Shown piece after piece: positions 24,980 through 34,385 of a stretch of DNA of 64,000 nucleotides (position 1 is the first letter of the stretch; every line of letters starts with the position of its first letter). Where the stretch lies: positions 248,001-312,000 of the forward strand of contig CBDHFT010000007.1 in NCBI GenBank assembly GCA_965262775.1, given 5' to 3'. The notes beneath the pieces are model-generated. The model saw only the letters and a list, made by a program, of their open reading frames with translations, was not told where the DNA came from and made no database searches. The stretch comes from JASGCL01 sp965262775 (GTDB lineage Bacteria > Pseudomonadota > Alphaproteobacteria > JASGCL01). The translations under genes were made by a program, and so were the position numbers.

Positions 24980-26332
24980 TTATCTTTTAATATTATTTTT
25001 GTTGGCCATCACCAAAAACAAACCAGGCAAAGACAGCAATATCATCGTCAAGGCAATAACATCGGGCGACGCCACTTTAAATACCTGTAACAACCAACCC
25101 GCAGGGACGGTTAAAAGATATTGGGTTATCAAGGGTAAAGTTGTAATAGTTGGCAACATGGTCAAAGAAGGCAAGCAAGTAAAGGCCGCCACCGATGTCA
25201 AGAATGCCCAATGGGTCACGCTGTGTTTGGGGTTGAGCATAACCGCAATGGCGACAACCAGGGCAAGTGTGCTAACCGCGGTGCTAATATTAGCAATAGC
25301 CACGGTAGCAAACAACATGGCAAAATTAGGACCAACCCGCAACATAATGGGGTAGAATATCGGCGCAATCATGCAAAGCGCAATCCCAACCAACAGGGCG
25401 CGGTATAACCCTTGGGTATAGATGATAATAGCACCCAAGATAATGCCAACAATGGCAGTCAGGGGCCCAATATTTTGAACAATGTTAACGGCAACTTTAA
25501 TTTGATCGTCGCCTTGGAAGCCAAGTCCGTTATAGAAATTGGTGCTCAACAATACCATCAAACTATTGCCGTATTTATACAACAACAACAACGGCAACAG
25601 CATAAGGATTTTCTTATTACTAAATATATCCACAAATGGCGCAACCAGCGAACCAAAAGAAAACTTTTGTTGCTGGCCCAGCGAAGGAGTAATAATAATA
25701 CCCCACAGGCAAATTACTTGCACGACAGCAAACAATAAAATAATTTCTATTCCTACCTTCGCCAACCATGGCCCGATGATACCAATGCAAACGCTAAGCA
25801 AGAAATAACCGATGACGGATAAGGTGATGCCATGGGCTTGCCGCTTCGCCGACAACATTTCAACCCGCAAACCATCCAACACCATAATTTGAAAACCAGC
25901 TATAACAACCGCGGCCGAACCAACCGCCAAGGCTGGCCAACCAGCCAGTTGACGCACAAACATCATAACAATGAGCGACAGAATAACCAATATTTGCAAC
26001 AGCATAGCCATGCCGCGGCGATGGCCAAATTTTTTACCAAAAAAAGGAGCGGGCAATTTGTCCACCAACGGCGCAAACAAGAATTTTAAAGTAAAGAATA
26101 AGGTGACAACCAAGCCCGTAATGATGGGAGGATTAGCAGCATTGAGCCCCGCCAACAGGCTTGTGGTTAATAAAACCGAAACGCCAGTTGTAACCCCAAA
26201 CAACAAACAAATTCCCATATCGCGACCAACGAAGGCGGTTAGGGACGATAATAAACTTGATGAAGAATTAACAGAAATTTTATTATCTGACTTATTAACT
26301 TTGTTAGTTAATGATTTTTTTGACTGTTGCAT
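24980..26332 (-). CDS. AmpG-like MFS permease, divergent paralogue
   Basis: A 450-residue, twelve-helix-type transporter related to AmpG, the inner-membrane permease for anhydro-muropeptides. After a polar 30-residue N-terminus come LTTSLLAGLNA, FAPLVDKLPAPFFGKKFGHRRGMAML, the charged loop GLRVEMLSAKRQAHG, and LLYKYGNSLMVLLSTNFYNGLGF, all matching the corresponding segments of the neighbour at 26494, so the two are tandem paralogues. It has lost parts of the usual consensus (for example QDMMIDGIRVE becomes QIMVLDGLRVE). Its substrate may differ. A promoter lies at 26390-26418. rpsD follows after 13 bases. Confidence 0.8.
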   Translation of the reverse strand: MQQSKKSLTNKVNKSDNKISVNSSSSLLSSLTAFVGRDMGICLLFGVTTGVSVLLTTSLLAGLNAANPPIITGLVVTLFFTLKFLFAPLVDKLPAPFFGKKFGHRRGMAMLLQILVILSLIVMMFVRQLAGWPALAVGSAAVVIAGFQIMVLDGLRVEMLSAKRQAHGITLSVIGYFLLSVCIGIIGPWLAKVGIEIILLFAVVQVICLWGIIITPSLGQQQKFSFGSLVAPFVDIFSNKKILMLLPLLLLYKYGNSLMVLLSTNFYNGLGFQGDDQIKVAVNIVQNIGPLTAIVGIILGAIIIYTQGLYRALLVGIALCMIAPIFYPIMLRVGPNFAMLFATVAIANISTAVSTLALVVAIAVMLNPKHSVTHWAFLTSVAAFTCLPSLTMLPTITTLPLITQYLLTVPAGWLLQVFKVASPDVIALTMILLSLPGLFLVMANKNNIKR

Positions 26333-26389
26333 TATTTTTTCCTAAAAAAAATTATATAGGGCTTGCCCCTGTTGAAATATTTCTTGCCC

Positions 26390-26418
26390 TATTTACAAAA
26401 GAACCTTGCTCTTGTCAA
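26390..26418 (-). promoter_or_regulatory. Candidate sigma-70 promoter of the AmpG-like gene
   Basis: On the minus strand a perfect TTGACA (26413-26418) is followed after 17 bases by TAAATA (26390-26395), about 60 bases before the ATG at 26332. The -10 match is weak. It would also serve rpsD 13 bases downstream. The 160-base gap between the two AmpG genes holds no other feature. Confidence 0.5.
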
Positions 26419-26493
26419 GGGATTCTGTTCACAAACCTAGCACAAAAATAATAAATATTTTTGCCAAGTTTTTTCTATATTTCTTGAATGGGT

Positions 26494-27888
26494 TTATATT
26501 AATTTTTTAGCGCGCTTGGCTGATTTACCAGAAGACTTAGTTTGGGCTTTAACTTCCTTTATGCCAGTGACGTTTTTTTTAAAATGTAATTGCGCCAACA
26601 ACCACAGGCCTGGTATCGCCAACAGTATTGATAGAGCAAAAAACACAGGGTAGCCCAGCCCCGCGGCAACGTAACCCGCGGGGGCCGATAATATACTGCG
26701 CCCAATCGCCGAAACGCTGGTCAACAATGCCAATTGCGTCACGCTATGTTTCATGTTGACCAAATGTCCCATAAACCCAACCAGCGCGATGGTGGCAACC
26801 CCCCCCGCAAAATTATCGGCGGCAATGGTCAGAGTCAACAATGGAATATCATGCCCCGCCAAACTTAACCAAACAAACAACCCATTGGTCAGGGCTTGCC
26901 CTATCCCGCCTACCCAAAGGCTTGTCATGAAGCCATAACGAAAAACTATCATGCCACCAATAAAACCGCCAACCAATGTCATCAACAGTCCAAAGGATTT
27001 TACCACCTTGGCAATTTCTATCCCCGTGAATCCCATGTCGAGGTAAAATGGATTGGCCATGATACCCATGAAGGCATCGCCATATTTATAAAAAACCAAA
27101 AATAACAAAAGGGTAATGGCCTGCGGTTGACGAACAAAAAAATCTTTCAACGGGTGCCAAAAATGGGTGGTAAAATACCCCCCAATGCCTCCCACCACCG
27201 ATTTGTAAGTTTTATGGCGCGGACTCTCGCCCAATTTTGGCACCAGCAAAACGGCTATCATGCCCAATATTTGGAACATGGCGGCGATGCCAAAAATTTT
27301 GAACCATAGATAATCGTCGGCGGGTAATGTATCCGCCAAAAGCAGCACCCCCGCCCCAACCAACAACATCGCCACCCGATAGCCCGCGGTTGCCATGGCC
27401 GCCCCCGCCGCCTGTTCTTTATCCTGCAGCATTTCAACCCTGATGCCGTCTATCATCATGTCTTGGCTAGCAGAAAAGAACGCCACGGCGCTTGCCGCCA
27501 CCACCACCCAAATGATATGAGTTTCGGGATTGGTGAACCCCGCCAACCCCAAACCAAGTATCGAAAGAATAAGCAACAATTGAATCAAAAGCGCCATGGC
27601 GCGACGTTGCCCCAACCACTTAGCCAAAAATGGTAAATGGGTTTTATCAAGCAGCGGCGACCACAAAAATTTTAACGAATAGGGCACGGCAACCACCGAT
27701 AATAAGCCAATGGTTTCTATCGAAACCCCAATCTTTCGCAACCAATAGGCCAGCACGCTTGAGGTCAAAAGCAATGGCAACCCTGAAGAAAAACCCAACA
27801 AACCTATCACCAAAAACTTAGGTTTGAAGTAAACTATGATTGCGGATAAAACCCTTGCTACGCTTGATTCATTCTGTGCTGTTTTCAT
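26494..27888 (-). CDS. AmpG family muropeptide MFS permease
   Basis: A 464-residue permease of the AmpG family that imports GlcNAc-anhydroMurNAc peptides for cell-wall recycling. Seen: LLGFSSGLPLLLTSSVLAYWLRKIG at the first helix, KFLWSPLLDKTHLPFL, LGQRRAMALLIQ, the hallmark SASQDMMIDGIRVEML loop, YKYGDAFMGIMANPFYLDMGF and LVNMKHSVTQLALLTSVSAIGRS near the end. About twelve helices are expected. The tail after residue 435 is Lys/Ser-rich. Divergent from the outer-membrane protein gene at 28004; a paralogue lies downstream. Confidence 0.9.
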   Translation of the reverse strand: MKTAQNESSVARVLSAIIVYFKPKFLVIGLLGFSSGLPLLLTSSVLAYWLRKIGVSIETIGLLSVVAVPYSLKFLWSPLLDKTHLPFLAKWLGQRRAMALLIQLLLILSILGLGLAGFTNPETHIIWVVVAASAVAFFSASQDMMIDGIRVEMLQDKEQAAGAAMATAGYRVAMLLVGAGVLLLADTLPADDYLWFKIFGIAAMFQILGMIAVLLVPKLGESPRHKTYKSVVGGIGGYFTTHFWHPLKDFFVRQPQAITLLLFLVFYKYGDAFMGIMANPFYLDMGFTGIEIAKVVKSFGLLMTLVGGFIGGMIVFRYGFMTSLWVGGIGQALTNGLFVWLSLAGHDIPLLTLTIAADNFAGGVATIALVGFMGHLVNMKHSVTQLALLTSVSAIGRSILSAPAGYVAAGLGYPVFFALSILLAIPGLWLLAQLHFKKNVTGIKEVKAQTKSSGKSAKRAKKLI

Positions 27889-28003
27889 AATCTGTTGCTA
27901 GCCAAAAATCATGCAATAATCAATCCTCTATCTTGAAACACTCTACTTTCGTCGTTTGATTATTGAATAAATTTATGTTAGCAATTAGCTGATAATTTTT
28001 ACC

Positions 28004-29167
28004 ATGTATGGACGCAGGGACTCACAATATTTTTTAAAAGCTGTTTTTTTTAAATTTTTTGCCGCGCTGGTATGGGTCAGCTTGCAATTATTTGTTTGCG
28101 CTCTTGATAGTAGCGTTTATACATCTTCACGCCTATTACGAGTATTTTTGCCCCAAGCCTCACTTGCTCAAACATTATCGCCGAAGTCAAACACCACGAA
28201 TCGTCAAGGCGTCAATAACCCTGCTTTGCAAAAAAAACCTAATCTTTCCACCAGCAAACAAAATAAAAAAATAATTGTTGATAATAAACAAAAACCAAAT
28301 TTACAGAATATTGGTAATAAAAAAATTGATAACATCGTTCAGGTTAGCAATCCCGCGTCAAACCAAAATCTGACGGTAAAGACTATCCCCGCAACCGACA
28401 ATAAGGTTGCAGCGGTTGCCAGCAACAATGTCATCCCCATTACCACCCCTACCAAGGGCGGATATTTCTTCCGCTTTGATGTGGGTTATATTATTCCCTA
28501 CAGCCTACAACTACATTTTAATTATGACGACAAGGGAAGTCTGACAGGAAAAAATCAATATTTTAAGCCTCTTGCCTATACCAACCTCTTGGCCTCCTTA
28601 TCTTTTGGTCAATATTTTTCGTGGTTCGAATGGGAAGTGGGTGGCGGCTATTACCCACAACCTGCCCTATGGCAAGAAAATGAGCAATCAACCACCACCG
28701 ACGCCAACAAAGGCCTTTTGTTTATTCATAACATCCCTGTGTTTGCGCGGTTAACCTTCCTTGTTCCCTTTGGCGAATCGGGGTTATCGCTGGGGCTAGG
28801 TTCATCGTTCGGCGGTAATATTTATTTGGGCAAGGGGGCTTCTGACGTAGCGGTAACATCTTGTTCTCCCTTCACCGATCCTGCTACCAACATCACCACG
28901 CAGGAATGTTCTGAGCAAGGCACCGCTTATAAATACACCATGGCGGGGGCAAATTTTTTCATGGCACCGCGCCTATCCCTAAATTATCGCGGTGATAGCT
29001 TTGGGGTTCAAATTTATGGCGACTGGCTGTATAGTTTTAAACCCGTTGCTTTTTCCGCAAATTCTTCTGGCGCGGGGGATAGCAACAACGCCAATGGCAC
29101 GGTGCAAGTTATAGGTTTGGGCGGCGGCGTGATTGTGGTTGGTTTGTCGTTGGGCGGGTATTTTTAA
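28004..29167 (+). CDS. Putative outer-membrane beta-barrel protein of unknown function
   Basis: A 387-residue exported protein. A hydrophobic signal region (about 14-35) is followed by a polar Asn/Gln/Lys-rich linker (about 55-145), then a C-terminal part (150-387) of alternating aromatic and polar residues typical of beta strands: FRFDVGYIIPYSLQLHFNY, FSWFEWEVGGGYY, ARLTFLVPFGESGLSLGLG, LNYRGDSFGVQIYGDWLY. It ends in Phe (LSLGGYF), the usual outer-membrane insertion signal. Two Cys near 287 and 302 could form a disulfide. I cannot name a family. It stands alone with a terminator after it. Confidence 0.7.
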   Translation: MYGRRDSQYFLKAVFFKFFAALVWVSLQLFVCALDSSVYTSSRLLRVFLPQASLAQTLSPKSNTTNRQGVNNPALQKKPNLSTSKQNKKIIVDNKQKPNLQNIGNKKIDNIVQVSNPASNQNLTVKTIPATDNKVAAVASNNVIPITTPTKGGYFFRFDVGYIIPYSLQLHFNYDDKGSLTGKNQYFKPLAYTNLLASLSFGQYFSWFEWEVGGGYYPQPALWQENEQSTTTDANKGLLFIHNIPVFARLTFLVPFGESGLSLGLGSSFGGNIYLGKGASDVAVTSCSPFTDPATNITTQECSEQGTAYKYTMAGANFFMAPRLSLNYRGDSFGVQIYGDWLYSFKPVAFSANSSGAGDSNNANGTVQVIGLGGGVIVVGLSLGGYF

Positions 29168-29187
29168 AGACGCAATTGTTAATTCAT

Positions 29188-29235
29188 GACATCATGGCTC
29201 GCCCTTCCCCTAGGGATTCTTAATGTCTTTTTTTT
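29188..29235 (+). terminator. Candidate Rho-independent terminator after the barrel protein
   Basis: GACAT (29188-29192) pairs with ATGTC (29223-29227), with an inner CCCT/AGGG stem, followed directly by eight T (29228-29235). It lies 20 bases after the stop codon at 29167. The stem is interrupted, so strength is uncertain. Confidence 0.5.
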
Positions 29236-29260
29236 CTAACCTTGCCGATAGGCTACCGTC

Positions 29261-29815
29261 CTAATCCGCGGCAGCAGCATTGCCGCCCGCGGTTAAGGAT
29301 CGGTTGCGCCAACCGCCCCCTGGGTTTTGATGCCATGCTTTCAAATTAAAATTGTTTTGTTCGGCACTGGTAATGGCAAAAATTTTTGCCATGATGCCTT
29401 CATGATATTTATCACCCAACGAAAATAAAAAAAACCATTGTGAAACTTTATCATCCATCATGTTGAGCAGGTCGGCAATATTAGAAAAAGAATCCAACCA
29501 TAGAAAAACCGCCGAGGCGTCGTTGTAGTTGCGAATTTCCTTTACCGAATCATTTATTTTATCAAGCGGCAATATCAAAATTGATTGCACATCGGCTTGT
29601 GGTTGGGAAGCAGCGGGGTCAGCAATAATCGCATGTGGTAAAAAACTATCCTGGTCATAGGCCCATAATTCTTCGTCTATTCTTTTGGCCGAGGCATCAT
29701 CATCGGTTAATATCATGGCTTTTTTTCCGCGCGCCAGGTGTTTTTCCAACATGGCTGCTAGCCCCGCGCTGCGCGCCTTCGGTTGGAAAAGATAAAGATT
29801 GAGGTCGCGTATCAT
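29261..29815 (-). CDS. holC: DNA polymerase III chi subunit
   Basis: A 184-residue HolC. It binds single-strand binding protein and links it to the clamp loader. Seen: LEKHLARGKKAMILTDDDASAKRIDEELWAYDQDSFLPH, the family core in which DEELW-x(5-7)-FLPH is diagnostic, then a weak C-terminal half. It is longer than E. coli chi (147), with a Gly/Ala-rich end. It follows purD by 45 bases on the same strand. The usual alphaproteobacterial neighbour pepA is absent. Confidence 0.88.
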   Translation of the reverse strand: MIRDLNLYLFQPKARSAGLAAMLEKHLARGKKAMILTDDDASAKRIDEELWAYDQDSFLPHAIIADPAASQPQADVQSILILPLDKINDSVKEIRNYNDASAVFLWLDSFSNIADLLNMMDDKVSQWFFLFSLGDKYHEGIMAKIFAITSAEQNNFNLKAWHQNPGGGWRNRSLTAGGNAAAAD

Positions 29816-29860
29816 GCAAAAGGAACGAACAGCAAGTAAGTTATTTTTTTATGGTTTTTG

Positions 29861-31159
29861 TTATTCGTTTTTGCCCCTGGTGCCAATATCATGGCGATAA
29901 AAACTATCTGGAAAATCTATTTTATTTATAACATCATAAACCTTGCGCCGCGCGCCAGCAATATCGCCAGCCGTTGCCACCACGGTTAAGACCCGCCCGC
30001 CCTTAGCCACCAGGGTGTCATCAGAATCCAACCCCGTTCCCGCATGCAATATAACAACATCTTCGGGCAATATATTTGGTAAAATAATTTTTTGTCCATG
30101 CAAGGGTGCTTCAGGATACCCCTTGCTAGCCATAACCACCGCCAAGGCGGTTTGCGGCACGCCGTTGGCGTCATGCCAATGTTTGATAGAGAAATCTTCC
30201 AACGCGCCACGTTGCGCCGACAACAAAGCAATCAACAGGTCGGTTTGCATGGTTTGCAATATAACCGCGGCCTCGGGGTCGCCCAAACGAATATTTATTT
30301 CTAATAACTTGGCTTTGTCATCCTCCACCATCAAACCAAAAAATAATATCCCGACATAGGGACATCCCCGATTTTTCATACCAACAATGGTTGGGCCGAC
30401 AATTTCTTTTTCTACCTGCGCCTGCAGAGCCTTGCTCAAAATGGGGCTGGGGGAAAATGCCCCCATGCCACCTGTGTTGGGACCCTTGTCGTTATCAAAA
30501 GCCTTTTTATGGTCTTCGGCACTACCCATAAAAATCCAATTGTTGCCATCGCTCAAAACGAAATAAGATACTTCGCGCCCCGTCAAAAATTCTTCGATAA
30601 CAATATTACTGCCAGCCTCACCAAATTTTTTTTCCAGCAACACATCATCGATAGCGCGATGAGCATCGAGCAAATTCTCGGCAATGACAACCCCCTTGCC
30701 CGCCGCCAAACCGTCGGTCTTAATAACGATAGGCTTTTTTGTTTCTTGCCACAATTCGCTAGCAAATGCTTTTGCCATGGTTGCATCATCAAAATTTTTG
30801 TAACGGGCGGTGGGAATATTATTTTCAACCGCAACCTCTTTCATGATAATTTTTGATCCCTCCAAGCTTGCCGCGGCGCGACTTGGCCCCAAGCAAGCAA
30901 CCCCCTGCGCCGTCATGGCATCGTAAATACCAAGGGTCAGAGGTTCTTCGGGCCCGACGATAACGAAATCAATTTTTTCTTTCAACGCGACCGCCACCAA
31001 ACCATCGACATCATTGCTTTTTACAGGAATGATTGTGGTTAGGTTGGCGATGCCAGGGTTGCCAGGCGCGACAATCAAAGCACTGCATAACGGCGATTGC
31101 AACAATGCTTGCGCCATGGCTTGTTCGCGGGCACCCGACCCTATGAGTAATATTTTCAT
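29861..31159 (-). CDS. purD: Phosphoribosylamine--glycine ligase
   Basis: A 432-residue ATP-grasp enzyme for the second step of purine synthesis, joining glycine to phosphoribosylamine. Seen: KILLIGSGAREQAMAQAL at the N-terminus, FVIVGPEEPLTLGIYDAM, CLGPSRAAASLEGSK, PIVIKTDGLAAGKGVVIAE as the ATP-binding part, NIVIEEFLTGREVSYF, GPNTGGMGAFSPSP, and NIRLGDPEAAVILQ near the end. Length matches the family. It shares the strand with holC. Its substrate glycine is also the product of the sarcosine oxidase encoded elsewhere in the window. Confidence 0.97.
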   Translation of the reverse strand: MKILLIGSGAREQAMAQALLQSPLCSALIVAPGNPGIANLTTIIPVKSNDVDGLVAVALKEKIDFVIVGPEEPLTLGIYDAMTAQGVACLGPSRAAASLEGSKIIMKEVAVENNIPTARYKNFDDATMAKAFASELWQETKKPIVIKTDGLAAGKGVVIAENLLDAHRAIDDVLLEKKFGEAGSNIVIEEFLTGREVSYFVLSDGNNWIFMGSAEDHKKAFDNDKGPNTGGMGAFSPSPILSKALQAQVEKEIVGPTIVGMKNRGCPYVGILFFGLMVEDDKAKLLEINIRLGDPEAAVILQTMQTDLLIALLSAQRGALEDFSIKHWHDANGVPQTALAVVMASKGYPEAPLHGQKIILPNILPEDVVILHAGTGLDSDDTLVAKGGRVLTVVATAGDIAGARRKVYDVINKIDFPDSFYRHDIGTRGKNE

Positions 31160-31418
31160 GTTTTTTTCGTTATGAAGGGGTTTTTATCAAACTATAAGCA
31201 TAATTACCAAGCTTTTTATTAATAAATTTGCTGTTGTTAGTTGACGAATCGTGATAATGTGTGCGCATAAATAATGGGGAGGGATTTTTTTATCACCATG
31301 ATAACTTAGGTTATCGCAAATCGCTGGCTAAAAAAACAGCGGACAAACATGGTTGGCAAGAAAATTGCAAATAAATCTTCTCAGTAATAACTTTTGGCAA
31401 CATGAAAGGAAAAACATC

Positions 31419-31574
31419 ATGGCTAAATCAATTATCTCCAGTCTCATGTCGATGGCTGGTTTGAAAAAACCTGCCAAGGCAAAAAAAGCTTCTGGCGGTG
31501 CGAAGAAGAAAGCACCTTCGAAGAAGAAAAAATCTTCATCGAAAAAATCTTCTAAAAAACGCGCTCGTCGTTAG
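31419..31574 (+). CDS. Small lysine-rich, histone-like basic protein
   Basis: A 51-residue protein with 17 Lys, 3 Arg and no acidic residue. The first 15 residues (MAKSIISSLMSMAGL) could form a short amphipathic helix; the rest repeats KK, SSK, AKK and ends KKRARR, like H1/HC1-type or AlgP-type nucleoid-binding tails. AAAGGA lies a few bases before ATG 31419. An upstream in-frame extension to 31353 is unlikely because it begins with a non-ATG codon and lacks such a site. A strong terminator follows at 31596, which supports it as a single-gene unit. DNA or RNA binding is inferred from composition only. Confidence 0.75.
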   Translation: MAKSIISSLMSMAGLKKPAKAKKASGGAKKKAPSKKKKSSSKKSSKKRARR

Positions 31575-31595
31575 TTTTTTAGAACGATAATAAAA

Positions 31596-31634
31596 GATCC
31601 TCTGCTTAATTTATTAAGCGGGGGATTTTTTTTA
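31596..31634 (+). terminator. Rho-independent terminator after the basic protein gene
   Basis: The inverted repeat GATCCTCTGCTTAA / TTAAGCGGGGGAT (with mismatches) is followed by a run of eight T at 31626-31633. It lies about 20 bases after the stop. On the other strand it sits just beyond the restored recN stop and may serve both genes. Confidence 0.8.
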
Positions 31635-31638
31635 TTGG

Positions 31639-33301
31639 TTAATTTAAACCCAGCAATTGTTTGGCTTGGGCTTCGGCTTCTTTGGTTATTTCCTCGGCCG
31701 ATAACATACGCGCTATTTCCATCACCCTATCTGTCTTACTCAATTTTTTTTACCGATGAACGGGTTTCGTCCTTGCTTACCGTTTTTTCAACACGGAAAT
31801 GGTGTTTGCCAATCGCCGCCACTTGCGCCGAATGGGTGATAACCAAACATTGTTGATGCTCGCTCAATTTCAATAATAATTTACCAACCGCATCGGCGGT
31901 GGCACCGCCAATGCCGCTATCAACTTCATCAAATATCAAACAATCAACCCCCGCGCCAATGGCTTGCTCGATAGCCAATAAAAATCGCGCCAATTCACCG
32001 CCCGAAGCAATTTTATGCAACAGATCTTTGTTCTGGCCAGGGTTGGTTTGGCAAAGGAATTGGACCTTTTCTACCCCCTTGGCCGATGGCACGTCGAGCG
32101 GTAAAAAATCGATATGAAAGCTAGCATGGGGTAATTTTAAATCAGGCAAAACCGCCATGACTTTTTTTACCAACTCTGTTGAGGCTTTTTGTCGCAACTT
32201 GGTTAATGCGCTGGCACTACTGTTATATTCCTTTTCGGCCGCGGCAATTTTTTGTATCAAGGCCTCGCGTTCTTTTTGCTGGTTATTGACGCCGACCAAT
32301 TGCTTGTTAATCTCTTCTAAGTAATTATCCAATTCTTCCACGGGTCGCCGGTATTTGCGGGCGGCATCTTTTAAAGCGAACAACCTATCTTCTATTTCTG
32401 CCAACGACCAATCAGGGCTGTTCACTTCATTCAATTCTTTTTCCAGCATGTCTTGAACATTTTGCAAATGATTAAGCCCACTATCCATCGCTTCGATAGC
32501 TTCGGCTAAATTTTTATTATCATTGGCCATGCGCGCCAATATTTTTGACGCCCGCAACCCCTCCGCCATCAATCCATTTTTGTCGTTAAAATAGCCAAGG
32601 ATTTCTTCCAGGGTTGCAATATTTTTTTCCGCCGACTGCAATGCCTTGCGCTTATCTTCCAATTCTTTTGTTTCGCCTTTTCCTATTTTTAACGCTTCCA
32701 ATTCTTTTTTAACATGAAGCAAATATTCATGTTCTTCGGATGATTTTTTTATATTGGCTTCGATGGTTTGCTTCTGAGTCAACAGCTCTTGCCAATTTTT
32801 ATAATCAATCGCCAAATCCTCAAGGCTTTTTTTATGTTTACCATATTCATCCAACATATCGCGGTGGCTTTCGACGCGTGTTAAACGGTGGCTTTGGCCT
32901 TGCGCTTCAATTTCCACCAATTCGCTGGCTATTTGTTGCAACACCCCGACGCCCAACAATATATCATTGACCCAACATTTGCTTTTGCCATCTTTTTTTA
33001 GCAAACGGCGAATGGTGAGCGAGCGCGTCTTGCTATCGAGTGGAATTTCTTGCGCATCGACGATGGATTGCAACCCAGGCGAAATATTGGCCAAAGCAAA
33101 TTCGGCGGTTACTTGGCAAGAACTTTGCCCTGCCTGGATAATACGGCTTTCAACTTTTTCTCCCAACACCATCATGATAGCCTGCAACAGGATGGACTTG
33201 CCCGCCCCCGTCTCGCCCGTTAAAACATTTAAGCCAGGTTGGAAATCAATATCTATTTGGTCAATAATAACCAAATGCTGAATAGCAAGGGTTTTAAGCA
33301 T
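31639..33301 (-). pseudogene. recN: DNA repair protein RecN, frame broken at an A8 run near 31744-31751
   Basis: RecN is an SMC-like ATPase in double-strand break repair. Seen: IDIDFQPGLNVLTGETGAGKS (Walker A), long coiled coils from about 150 to 370, SGGELARFLLAIEQAI (signature) and LIFDEVDSGIGGATADAVG (Walker B). The open frame stops early at 31736 after SSVKKIE. With seven instead of eight A the next frame reads VKKLSKTDRVMEIARM, then LSAEEITKEAEAQAKQLL, stopping at 31639-31641, which is the normal RecN end at about 554 residues. So one extra A in the run removes about 30 residues. Possible causes are mutation, a sequencing error in a homopolymer, or a site of transcriptional slippage that restores the frame. 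Confidence 0.9.
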
Positions 33302-33394
33302 TTCTTTATCGGTTTATATTTATACCGATTCTTGACGCCGCTTCAATCTCAATTTTTATCCTTCTGATAAATAAATTATAAAGCAGCCATATCC

Positions 33395-34336
33395 CTACTG
33401 CGCAGGAGGCGCGCCAAACGGACCCTTGTTAACGGGGGCTGGCGTTGCTGGCGTTCCCTTGGCGGGTGCGCCTGGACTATTGGGGGCAGTATTGGCGGGC
33501 GGTGGTGGCGTTTTTTTATTTTTGGGCAAAGCCTTTTCGCGCGAAGAAGCGGGTGCGGGCGATTTTTTATTCTTCATCACAAGGTCATAACTATAGCGAT
33601 ACCATGGCGAAGCAGGATAATTTTTACCCAAGATAGCGGCGGTGCGCTGGGCTTCATCAACCACACCCGTCATGATGTATATTTCAACCAAGCGGGCCAA
33701 AGCCTCGGGCACGTGGATGGTCTGGCTATAAAGGTCGATAACATTTTTAAAACGGTTGATGGCCGCGGCCGTCTCCCCACGGTCTAAATAAAACCGCCCG
33801 ACTGTCATTTCTTTACCAGCCAACTGGTCATAGACAAGGCCGCGTTTGCTCAAAGCATCCTTGGCGTAAACCGTGTTGGGAAAGGTTGCTATCAATTGTT
33901 GGAAACTTTTTAACGCTTCCTCGGTTAAACTTTGGTCGCGCCTTACGTCTTCTATCTGTTCGAAATAAGACATACCGCGTAAATATAGAGCATAGGCCGC
34001 CAAGGGATCATTAGGATAAAGGCTTAAAAAAACATCCACCGTTGCGCCCGCGTTAATTTTATCTTCGGCCTGATAGTAGCTATAGGCTGCCATCATGTAA
34101 GAATTTTTAACCGAACTGGAATAAGGGAAAAGGTAAGGAATCGTTTCGAAAGTTTTGGCCGCGGTTGTATAATCCCCATTCCGATAAAGGTCAATGCCGA
34201 GGTTATAGGTTTCCTCGGCCGAACTACCCGACAGTGGTTTGCTATCGTCCGAGCAGCCCACCAACCCCAAGCAACCAAGCATAAGCCAGCTTAATAAAAA
34301 AACATGTCGCAGGGTGGGGAAAGTTTTTTTCATCAT
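33395..34336 (-). CDS. bamD: Outer membrane assembly lipoprotein BamD
   Basis: An essential lipoprotein of the BAM complex, anchored to the inner face of the outer membrane. About 313 residues. The signal peptide ends in CLGLVGC (lipobox). Then come TPR-like repeats: EETYNLGIDLYRNGDYTTAAKTFE, YPFSS-type turns, NDPLAAYALYLRGMSYFEQ, FQQLIATFPNTVYAKDA, FYLDRGETAAAINRFKNVI, ALARLVEIYIMTG. The C-terminal 60 residues are Pro/Ala/Lys-rich, longer than usual. The frame opens at 34363, but the ATG at 34336 gives a compact signal peptide with AAGG upstream. recN follows, the common alphaproteobacterial order. Confidence 0.92.
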   Translation of the reverse strand: MMKKTFPTLRHVFLLSWLMLGCLGLVGCSDDSKPLSGSSAEETYNLGIDLYRNGDYTTAAKTFETIPYLFPYSSSVKNSYMMAAYSYYQAEDKINAGATVDVFLSLYPNDPLAAYALYLRGMSYFEQIEDVRRDQSLTEEALKSFQQLIATFPNTVYAKDALSKRGLVYDQLAGKEMTVGRFYLDRGETAAAINRFKNVIDLYSQTIHVPEALARLVEIYIMTGVVDEAQRTAAILGKNYPASPWYRYSYDLVMKNKKSPAPASSREKALPKNKKTPPPPANTAPNSPGAPAKGTPATPAPVNKGPFGAPPAQ

Positions 34337-34385
34337 ATTATCAATCAACCTTATATTACTCATTCTTATTAACAGATTCGTCCCA

